NCBI RefSeq assembly: GCF_026151205.1
Contig: NC_087081.1
Coordinates: forward strand, 6,815,246-6,879,245
Reading direction: 5' to 3'
Origin: Bolinopsis microptera
Lineage: Eukaryota > Ctenophora > Tentaculata > Lobata > Bolinopsidae
DNA length: 64,000 nt
The first letter of the stretch is position 1; each line of letters opens with the position of its first letter. Of this stretch, positions 35,701 through 47,700 are shown piece by piece. The translations under genes were made by a program, and so were the position numbers. The notes below the pieces were generated by a model. It worked only from the letters and a program-made list of their open reading frames with translations. It did no database searches and was not told where the DNA came from.

Positions 35701-38700
35701 TCCACCCTCCCCGTCTAGCTGATCAAACTAATCCACCCTCCCCGTCTAGCTGATCAAACTAATCCACCCTCCCCGTCTAGCTGATAAAACTAATCCACCC
35801 TCCCCGTATAGCTGATCAAACTAATCCACCCTCCCCGTCTAGCTGATCAAACTAATCCACCCTCCCCGTCTAGCTGATCAAACTAATCCACCCTCCCCGT
35901 CTAGCTGGCAGGAGATGAGAAAGGGAAACTGCTAGTTATCCTCCTGGGGCAGCGACTAGATACAGTCAGTAAGGAGGAGGCAGGGGAGGCCGGGGACTCC
36001 TTCGCCACTGCTGACAACCGGTCAGTACTCTTACTTTATTGACACAAGTTTTGTTTCATTAAAAACAATTTTTGTTCAAACACAGGGAAGAGTTATAAAC
36101 GAAAAATACTTCTTAGTCTGCTCCAAACAGTTTGGCGCAAATGTAGACGGGTGAATATAGATCTCGATAGGATCTATCACGTGGTCTCTCACAAATTTAG
36201 AAGCAGCTCAAGAAGTGACGACTTTTCTCCCGTGCATCGGGTATACTCTCAAACAAAACTGCCACGCAATAATGCGTGACGGAACAACGCATCTGCTTGT
36301 CCCACGTGACTAGCAGTCTCGCCAAATGAACACTCCGCTAGTCAGTCACCCTGCAGTCGCAAGAATCAACCACAGGCCACTCGGCCAGTTAAGTGCAAAC
36401 ATGAGCGGACAGCTCTTATCTGATAATAGATAAGCTCGCTTAAACCGATATTTACAACAAACGCGTGTAAATAGAGATAAGCTAAATCAAACTTTACCCG
36501 CGGAAATCCTTATCATTAAATTTAACTAGCCTAATTCCAAATACTAATAATAATTTCTAGATTAAATGAAATAAGAAAACGTACCTGACTAATACAAGAT
36601 GCGCTGAATAACAAATTTAAACTTGGAGAAATCTGCTGATTCTCCCTGTCAACACAATCAGAGTCATACCAAGGCGGCTGAAACTCACAAAATAAAATTA
36701 AAGCAATTATTAAGTTATTGTTCACACAATTAGTCAATTGTTCTAGCTCCATTGTCAATTCATACGTGAAGTATATACTGAAGTAGTGAGGCGCTTTAAA
36801 AGCGCCGCTTTTTATTATTCGATGAGATACGCTGAACTGTTGCCACGGTGTCATGTCTGAAAAATTGTAAAGGTCTTGCACTTGTCAGAGTTTATATTCT
36901 TGTAATCTTGTCACTCCACAACTATGCGGACTTTTTTAATATTTGGTTTGATCATTATGATGTCAAACAGTTAAATTTATTCGGATTTTGGATTTCCTAC
37001 TTTATAGGTTTTTTGAATTATTTTATTACCATCCAAATGAATTAAAACTAAAGTTTACCATGCCATTCAAAATCTAACTTTTCTTCAACTATAATACATT
37101 CATTATTTTTGGTTCCCAATGAAAATTTTGGATTTATAGATTCTATCGCGATCCCTCTCATAATAATGAAAAATACTAATATCTCTGACTTTCAAGATAA
37201 TCCTTGAAACAGTCAAAAACGGCACTCTACCACCACAAATTTAATGTAAGATTATAATGTATGATTATAATGTATATAATGTATGATAATATAGTGAATA
37301 GTAATAAGTAAGTAAGTGATATAGTTGATGTTAACCGGACCTAAGCTATCCCTTGTCTCATGTGTCACAAGGCTGCTGGTAGCTGTATCATGAACATATT
37401 GTATGACTATGATAATAAAATATTTATGACTATGATAATTCAATAATAAAGACTAATCACTCATAGTGATGATATGTTTATTTCTTAAGTAATTTCACCA
37501 AAGTTACAAAAGCGTTAAGCGCTAGACCGTAATCTATTGTTTCAATCGTATTTTATATATCGACTGTAATTGATAATTTGTTAGAGTCGACAAATTCCTT
37601 AAAAGCTTAATGAACTCACAATTGCGATAATTTATATAATCATCCGCGTGCATAAATTACATAATTAACATCCGTTATACCATAGTACCGGAGACATAGT
37701 CAGAACCAACCGACGATTTGTCTGCCCCTAATAATTCTGATCATTGTTTCATAATTTATAATAATTATAATAATCAGCACTACGGACCTGCTGCTGATTC
37801 TTTTTCTTTTATATATAAGAGAAAAAAATCAGCAGCAGGTTATATATAGCTCCAATTGATCGTATATTACAGACGAGTGAAGATGTTAACGTTTTTGTTT
37901 GCCAATATATTGGCAAACTGCGTACATGTGTTAACTTTTGTTTCTTCATTACAGTTCATTTGTATCTATGTTAGTAGTTAGACACATCCAATATTAGTAT
38001 TATTTGTAATGTTGACGTGCAATAGGTACTGCTATATTCTATACTATACTTTTTGGTATTTGTGCTACATTATGTTTCCTCTAATTCTATTTTAGATATT
38101 TTTAATGTGTGGTAAAAACGGAGGTGTTAAGGTGCTCACCTTGACTAATTGTTACTTAATTTCTGTTAAATTCCTGTTTAAGTTCATGTTATTCGCAATA
38201 CTACATATTTTTTCCATCCGCCATTTTTGTGAAGCAAAAAAAGTAAAGGATCGGATGGTTACAAATGGTAAAATTGTGAAAAAAGAGGAATTTTCAAGAT
38301 CAGGGTAGGTGGGTTTAAATATGTCTTCATTCCTTCCTTCCATCCGTCAAAATTCGTCGTAGCAATGTCTAAACTTTACAAAATTACAAATTTTCGGTAA
38401 CTAAGCAGTCATCAACGACTAAAAATGTTAGTATATTTTGGCTTTAGTATTACAATATATAACACTATCATAGTTGAATCGATTATTTTGATTAAATGAC
38501 ATGGAACATAAAAAACTAGTCCCAGTCTAGTGTGGTTGTATTAAAATGGATCACGTCATGATTTCATGAATTAGTGACAATTAATCTCATTAGAAGCAAG
38601 GTGGCGTTTACAGGTAGCATATTCGCGAGGTGTTTCAAAATCCGGTTCATGAATTATGACAGTCGTTTATCTTATATATTATATATTATCTTATTTGTTA

Positions 38701-41700
38701 TATCAACACGTTTATACCGACATATGAGAACAATCACAGTAAAATTAGCAGTAGCAATATACGGGGTTTCAAACACATTTAAACTATAAACAGTACAGTG
38801 TTCATTCGTGTTGCAACATTTTATAATTCAATTCAATTCAATAAACTGTAAGCGCACGAAACGGTACACACCAAAACGAAACGAAAACATTGTTGATTGT
38901 TTATGAACGTTCTTGGTTTTATGGCGCGCGTTTGAACACGCAATTAAAATTAAATGCCTTTGATCCTTATATGCACGTACGATACATTCTACATGTCATT
39001 TAAAATGTTTTATTCGATGGCGAAATAACCTTGAAGTTTGAATTATGTACCCAAAACAAATTTCCGAAACAAACAAAAAACATTCCATAGGACCCGAAAC
39101 AAGGGGTTCCCTCACGTTTTATATATGTCTACCAATTATCGGTCATAATTATCGATCACGCGACGGACATTACTTTAACGCTAAAGACCTTAGCGTGAAT
39201 AATTAAGTCCGTGAAAATAATGTCTGTGGCATTGAGGTCCGTGAATAATCAAGTTCGGTAATTATTTCTACATTCTAGAGTTCAGAAAAAGAGTAAAACA
39301 CAATTTTTTGAACTTTTTTGGGCGGTCATGAGCGTGAATAATTATGTCCGTGAAAAATTTGGTCCGTGAAAAACTTTTCCGTGACAATTATGTCCGATAA
39401 AGTATGAAGGAGCACATGTTTTAATCACAACCTGGCGAATTTAGGTCCATAAAGAAATCGACCCAAGTTTGAAACGAGATTTCTTTGTATGAGACATAAG
39501 TATGATTAACTTTTTGCGAGAGAGACAGTTGTAAAATTATCGGGTTTGATTAAAGGAATTCAAAGTAATAACTTGGAACACATTTGTAGTGAGAGCCACG
39601 GAACCGTGCGGCGGCGGTGCACGGATCTAGCACGGCTCTGGCAGCTGTTGTGTTTCTGTCTTACGTCACTGTATCAGTGTTGGTAGACTTTAAGAAAGTT
39701 TTTACTCAGACTTTATTTTCCGATTTACTGTTTGTGTCATCTTTCATTTTCTGTGGTCTATGTTTTTACTAAAAACGCATTGACTCCTGAAAAATTGACA
39801 TACTCTTTTAAATATTCCCCTCAAGTATGCGGTTTTTTTCGACAAAAAAATATTTACCGCGTCATATACAGGCGTTCAAAACTTGAAAACTGATTAAGTA
39901 CAAAGTATGCCAAAGAGTATTGACTATGATTTGGCATTTCAAAATTTTGTTCCCTGGATTTATAGTGATTCTTAATGGTGTTGTAAGATTTTAAACTGTA
40001 TCGCCGCCTTTATCCTAAATGAAGTACAAATTAGGAAGAATTAAACAACTTCCAACCGACCCTCTTATTTTAGGACTATCCTCCGAATACAGGATGAAAA
40101 TCTTTCGTTTAAAAAACCGCATAAACACGTATACCGCAAGTGAACGTAGTCACAGCAGATCCTATAAAGGCTAAAGAGTGTGATGAAATATTATGTCCTT
40201 CCTGTCTGTTTTACTATACGGGTTTGAACTAACATAACATTTTTATGTATACGGCTGACTTAGCACTCATAGTCTGAGTATAACATTAACATGTGACTTA
40301 GCATAAATTATAACATGTGACTTAGCATAAATGAGCATAAATTATAACTTTATTATCTGAATCCCTGCAGAAAGGTCTGAGTAGGTAGATTTCGTCAAGA
40401 TGCTCGGGCTTCAGCAAGCTTTTAGTTATTGTTGACACCAGGGTTGTGAAATACGTATTTAACGTTTTTAGAATTATTAAGGCGTTTTTACGTTTTTTTA
40501 ACAGGTTTTTACGTATTTACTTAAAAAACTTTGTGATTTATACGGAAATTTACAATGTTTTGACGGTCACCGACTACCAGTAAACGAACCAGCGAAGTAC
40601 GAACACTGAGGCCTGGGCCACAATCACATAAGCAGATTTCAGTGTTCAGTTACACTGTACACTTACATTCCTATTAAAACTACAAAGTATCGAAACGATC
40701 CATCACATATAATATCCATCACATATAATATCCTCGTTACTCACTTTATTATTATTGTTATTGTAGTTAAGCGAACATTCCAGACTCTGCTATATCTGTA
40801 TATTATACCGTCAGATTATATGTGTAGCAGCTAAGCAAACGTGCGAGACTGAGACGCGCACTTATACATCCAGCAATAACTCATAAGTTACACCCAGCCG
40901 TACAGTCACTTCTTGTATAAGTCGCAATGACTATGTCGGCTCTCTCTCTCTGCTCCGTTATACTTTCACCTTCGATACTGTAATCCTGCCGCTCTCTGTG
41001 TTTATTTGGTGCCGTGATATGATTCAGATACGCATTCAATCTTTTCAATTTTGAAGCAGTCCCAGCTTGAAATTTGATATGCTACAACGCTCACAGAACA
41101 TCCATTGCTAAGCTGAGTTTAACTAGGATTGGGAACTTTATTAAAATGTCCACTGACATCCTCAGGAATCATATGATGAATCACGACTGCCATAACTCTA
41201 TAAGAGTTTGATCATGTCGCTTGGATATTGCGTGACTATTTCGATATTGCTTTAGCTTGCTTTAAGAGTACTCAATGCTGAATGTTACTGCTTTAGGGGT
41301 CGTTCACATATTACGCAGTCAATTTTTGGAACATTTTTACCCCCCCCCCCTCCTCCGTAATCAGTTTTATGTTGCTCTCTTAGTAAGCGGCATGGTCATA
41401 ATCTCATTTCTTGCTTACTGATAGAAAGATGAAACTGCAGCTGATTCCCACCCCTCTTAGTTATTCGTGTTACAAATACATGTACAGCAACTTAGAAAGC
41501 AAGAGTATTCAACAGTCAACACAACTGGCAATTTTGATCGGTCATACCGCTACATTTTGAATTTTCACGTGAGTCGGCTTGATTAGATTATGCGAACGTT
41601 TTTTCTCGTTTTTTGAAAAAAATAGAAAAAAGCACGTTTTTAACGTTTTTTGAGTATACCATTTACGTTTTCACAACCCTGGTTGACGCTACTCCTCGAA

Positions 41701-44700
41701 CTGTTGATTCGTCATAACTTCTTGTAGCGACGATCATGATATCAACTTATTGTGGGCTAACTTCTCCCAAGCAAAAGTTTCGATTTGTTTGAACCGACAA
41801 TTTGCTATACTTAACCCGTACCTAGTGCTTTGGTACAAGCGCTATAGTGTGTATGTATTGTTATTACGTAGTGCATTGTAAGATATCCAGTATCTACAGT
41901 ATTATAAACGCATAATCCTAATAATGAGATGGTAGGTAAGCACTAAGCGTACTACGCAGTATAACTGCAGTTGAAGATTAGACAGATAAAGCATTTTAAA
42001 CAATGACAAAACCAGTCTTAATGAGTTATGACGGAAACTCATTTCTCTACAGGCCAAATCATTTGTTCTCTTATTATTATTTGCAAAACACTTGATTTCG
42101 AATTTATCACCACCAGAGACTATATAGCTGAGTAAACATATAGAGTTATTCAGATTGAATTATAGGATTTTATTCACCAATTTGCAAACTAATTTAGTAG
42201 ATGAGTTTAGAGTTTAGACATTAGAAAGAAAAAATGCACGGAATCTGCGTTATACTAGTCAATATCTCTTCCGTATTATAGAAGCTAAAATATTTGTTAA
42301 TTATTTCAAAGGTAAATCGATTAGGATGTGCCACAAATTTAGCGTTAAGCTTGCAGGTTACTCTGTGAAGTTACAAAATATATATTTTAGGCCCAATAAA
42401 CATTACTGGGCCTCGCTCAGCCTGTCATTCCGCCGAATCTCTATGTTAATGAACATGATAGCCTGAGGTCCCCAGGTAAAATAAACAATGCCACTAATCT
42501 AAGTTCAGTCCAAATGCTCGTTACCTGGTTACCTGGTTACCTGGTTACCTGGTTACCTGGTTACCTGGTTACCTGGTTACCTGGTTACCTGGTTACCTGG
42601 TTACCTTATCTCTATGTTAATGAACATGATAGCCTGAGGTCCCCAGGTAAAATAAACAATGCCACTAATCTAAGTTCAGTCCAAATGCTGGTTACCTGGT
42701 TACCTGGTTACCTGGTTACCTGGTTACCTGGTTACCTGGTTACCTGGTTACCTGGTTACCTGGTTACCTGGTTACCTGGTTACCTGGTTACCTGGTTACC
42801 TGGTTACCTGGTTACCTGGTTACCTGGTTACCTGGTTACCTGGTTACCTGGTTACCTGGTTACCTGGTTACCTGGTTACCTGGTTACCTTATCTCTATGT
42901 TAATGAACATGATAGCCTGAGGTCCCCAGGTAAAATAAACAATGCCACTAATCTAAGTTCAGTCCAAATGCTGGTTACCTGGTTACCTGGTTACCTGGTT
43001 ACCTGGTTACCTGGTTACCTGGTTACCTGGTTACCTGGTTACCTGGTTACCTGGTTACCTGGTTACCTGGTTACCTTATCTCTATGTTAATGAACATGAT
43101 AGCCTGAGGTCCCCAGGTAAAATAAACAATGCCACTAATCTAAGTTCAGTCCAAATGCTGGTTACCTGGTTACCTGGTTACCTGGTTACCTGGTTACCTG
43201 GTTACCTGGCTACCTGGTTACCTGGTTACCTGGTTACCTGGTTACCTGGTTACCTTATCTCTATGTCAATGAACATGATAGCCTGAGGTCCCCAGGTAAA
43301 ATAAACAATGCCACTAATCTAAGTTCAGTCCAAATGCTGGTTACCTGGTTACCTGGTTACCTGGTTACCTGGTTACCTGGTTACCTGGTTACCTGGTTAC
43401 CTGGTTACCTGGTTACCTTATCTCTATGTTAATGAACATGATAGCCTGAGGTCCCCAGGTAAAATAAACAATGCCACTAATATAAGTTCAGTCCAAATGC
43501 TGGTTACCTGGTTACCTGGTTACCTGGTTACCTGGTTACCTGGTTACCTGGTTACCTGGTTACCTGGTTACCTGGTTACCTGGTTACCTGGTTACCTGGT
43601 TACCTTATCTCTATGTTAATGAACATGATAGCCTGAGGTCCCCAGGTAAAATAAACAATGCCACTAATATAAGTTCAGTCCAAATGCTGGTTACCTGGTT
43701 ACCTGGTTACCTGGTTACCTGGTTACCTGGTTACCTGGTTACCTGGTTACCTGGTTACCTGGTTACCTGGTTACCTGGTTACCTGGTTACCTGGTTACCT
43801 GGTTACCTGGTTACCTTATCTCTATGTTAATGAACATGATAGCCTGAGGTCCCCAGGTAAAATAAACAATGCCACTAATCTAAGTTCAGTCCGAATGATC
43901 GAGGTATTTTATCCAGCATTAGTAATAGTGCTGTAAATTACATATCAATTTTCTCTGAATCTCACAACATTCCAGTCTCGAATAAACCTGATTTATGGGT
44001 ATTTTTCAACCAAAAACTTTTACTAAGCACATTAAATTCCTTCCGTTTTTGTTAAGTTAAGAGATTTCCTACTGTTATACCCTAGTTCAGTGTTCACCCT
44101 CATTTACATGAGACTGAAATGTTCTTGTTTACTAGATTTCTTGTTAGGTGCTGCATGAACTGATCAAGGTTCCGTGTTTGTTTTGATACCGTTCCAGGAA
44201 ATTTCCTAATTTGAACTCTTATCCGGTCTAGCGGAGCATCGTCTCACTTATTATCATTTATATTGTTGGCCCCTCTATATACCTGTATATACTTGATCCT
44301 TACTGGGCCGCGCTCAGCCTGTCATTCCGCCGAATCTCTAATCTCTATGTTTATGAACATGATAGCCTGAGGTCCCCAGGTAAACTTGATCCCTGTTGAT
44401 CCCTACTTCAAGTCCAACAAATTTTATACATGACACAGTTGTGAGTTGTAGAATGTAGATATTACTATATTAATTTACACTTAAGCTTCAGTTCTTTTTG
44501 TTAAGCTCTACTCAACAGCTGTTCTTTGCTCCATACTCCAGTAAACTTTATAATTTTCGTAGTTATTTTACTTCACTGAAAATTGTTTTGCTGTTACTGT
44601 TAATCTGGCCAGTAATGAACAATATGAGATGTGTAGTAGAAGGTTTTTAGAAACAGAATAAATCCGAGTCCAAACGTTTCATATTCAATATTCATATATA

Positions 44701-47700
44701 GTTACCTCAGCTTCTGAACACCGTAAATACATTTGGGTAGTCTAAAATGGCCACATGGTAACCCAATTTTGCTAACCTTTAGGCACTTTCAGGTTGAATT
44801 TTTAAGTTGCATGGTATATAATTATATAATATTGCCTTATACAAGATTGCTGAGTTTGTTGTCAATTCAACATGTATAAATCTAAAATTACCCTCATCGA
44901 AAGTTTTATAATTACACTGGGGCTAGTTGAGCTAGTCATGAGCATAATTGAGGTAGAGTATTCAATATTATAACTTTATAACATAAAATGTGTATAAGCT
45001 CAAATTTCTGCAGACAATAATATTATCTAACCATAACTATAACTAAAATACATATAATCGTGACTAAAGTGAATATCACTCTGTTGAGGGATTATGATCC
45101 TGCTTGACGAGTTATTCATATGCCATGCCCTCTTTTGTCTTTGTATCAAATGTTAACAATATAAAAAGTCACTACATTATCAAATTAACATCCGATAGCA
45201 AAAATAATAAACTTTCTGGGAATATTTTTGAAAAGAAAATTTTAACTCCCACCACAAAACTTTCTTAGCAGACCTTGAGAAAATAACCAGGTCTGAGTCG
45301 TGTTTCCATCACTAAAAAACTTAAGCTGTCTTCCAAGATCAAATAAAACCACACAATCTCAAACTCTAATCCCAATACTAAATCCACGACTCTCCTTCTT
45401 ATGACGTCATCAAGTTATTCAGTTATACACATAATATGTAAGACTAAGCACCTTCGTTAACAAAAGCATTTTTGATTCAAAAGGAATAATTGCAATGAAT
45501 TCAGAATTTGTAGGTTCACAAAAACATTTTTAAGGTTACAATTACAAAGCCTCAATCCTCATATGGAGCTGCTAATTCTACCTTTTACGGCGCGCACACT
45601 AACTGAATCAGCTGACCGGCATTGATTATTAATGTAAATGTAAATGTTGTTAATGTTGTTAATGTTGTTAATGTTGTTAATGTAAATGTTAACGTAAATG
45701 TTGTTAATAATGGCCTTTCTATTCGATTGGTTGCTTTAGCTAATCTTTCGATCACTTAATTGTTCTCATAATAAATCAAACGTAATTGATCGAACTTTTC
45801 ATCCCTTTACTATGAAATGCAGTCAATATGCATAAATGGCCGAACTATGTAGGATATATCATATTCTAAAATATTTATATTTCATGTATATTTTCCGTTT
45901 TAATTTATATGTTTGTGAATTATATTAATTATTTTAATATAAACCTATCTATATCCTTTTCTGCTAACCACTGTTGCCCTAGATCACTGCAACTTCATGC
46001 GCTTTGAAATTTGTTTTTAGTTACTTGTCTGCGTTTTGAAACGAATAATTTGTTTGAACCTTGATTCCGACCACATATTGTACTCTATAATATTGGTGTA
46101 GTGACGATTTCTAATCTATAATCAATAATCATTTATATAATCTTTGCCATTGTACTAGTAGGACCAAGATTTGCTGTTTCTCATCAGATGACCGAACATT
46201 CTCCACATGTTCTCGGGACAACAAGAACAGCCATTTCCTTAGCCACCTTCAATGTGTCGAAACCAGACAATCTATTCCGTCAGAAAAGCGAACCATTACC
46301 TGCACTACCAGGGAGCCGGGATTATGATAATTTCAGTAGAGCTGATTCAGAAATTACCCGTCCACCACGGCAGCGGAGTCGAACCTCAAACTCAGAATCA
46401 GACCCCAGAAAGAAAGCTAGTTTGGGTTGGAGTTCCTTTGTTCTGGATAAGCTCATGACAGCTGGCGAATATTTGTCAGATACTGGGAGACAGGATCAGA
46501 ATATCTTCAGTCAGGGTAGGAACTTTATACTGAGCTGGAGGAACAGAAGTGATAGACGGAGGACAAGGTATTCTTATTTCCACTACTTTCACGTAGGTTT
46601 GATCATTGCTTCAAACTGTGCACATGCAGCAGCAATTCTATTTTATCTTTTGATACAAGTAGCAACTCAAGTATTTCCTCAAACAGTAGTGGAATCTCAG
46701 ATAAACCAGAACGGGAGAGACGAGGGAGTCTCTGTCCCGTTTTCAACGACCCAAGGGCCATGGAAATGGTGGCTAAAGCTGCACTAGCGAAAAAGTGAGT
46801 ATCGTACCTTATTGTAAAGTTTTAATACCTTAAAAGTTTTTGTTCGCTGCACTCAAAAATATGGAAAAAGTAAAGTTTCTTTAGCTTGTATTAAGATCAA
46901 TCGTTATGCCTAATAATATTAGTAATATTATTAATATTAATGATACTAGTGATTTAGTGGCCTGTAATCGGATGGTTGCAGGTTATTCCTACATTGTACC
47001 TTGGTTGACCCCAGTAATCCATTGGGTCTATGCATGCTTTTCAGTACAAGTTAGAACGAAGTCTTCATGTTATGAAGCCAGGGGTTGGACTGGCTTTTAC
47101 TAATATTTCCATCACGATACATATAATAAATGTAATAGATTTGTAGTGTTGTCATTGGGTCTATACTAATACAGTTCCAATGGTCCACTCAGCTAAAAAA
47201 CGGAAAACCTTGATTCAGGGTTAACTTACTCCCCACACTGTTCTTGGGAGGCCTCGAACAAAAACAGAACTTTAACCGTCCCTGGCTTTATTTATTATCA
47301 TTATTTTAATTTAGTAGTTGCTCACCGAGGTAAAATGAAAATAATAATATGATATCGGAGCCCGGGCCTCGTTTTCAAACTTCCTGAGTAACAAAATTAG
47401 GGTTACGTGATTCTGGCTATTTTCTGAAAATGCGGAGTCTTGGAACTCTTTAGGTGCTCACTCAAATTATTTTATAGATTGTTAAAACTTGAATTTGGAT
47501 AGCTACCGGATGCAATTTCCAGGATCAATAACCTGAAAAAGCTTGTAAATCAAATATGAGTGGCTACTTCTTGGAATTGCTTGATTTCACGACATAATCT
47601 TAAAATGATTGATATATGAATTGTGATTAATTCGCCCTTTGAACTATTGAACCCCTTTGAATAACATCCACTGATTGATAATCAAAGGGTTTTTGGTTCA

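Larger units (their letters stand above)
36021..39135 (+). other. Intron of the large gene
   Basis: AT-rich. It holds one minus-strand exon-like frame (36585-36752), a long hairpin (37786-37840) and no clear plus-strand exon. Confidence 0.4.

Noticed and set aside
28714-35904. CRISPR-like array or centromeric satellite
   Set aside because: Repeats are contiguous without unique spacers and the locus is an intron; the unit is short and ends at a coding exon.
36585-36752. Nested minus-strand gene
   Set aside because: Only one exon with a moderate donor, no phase-compatible partner, and a LINE-like P-P-W-Y-D-S-D-C motif.
42514-42903. 129-codon frame of L-V-T-W-L-P-G-Y repeats
   Set aside because: Octamer tandem repeat read in a stop-free frame; it crosses MITE-derived spacer sequence.
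46188-46787. 199-codon frame as a stand-alone gene
   Set aside because: Its last part crosses an evident intron (46568-46659); the continuing exon in another phase reads as better coding sequence.
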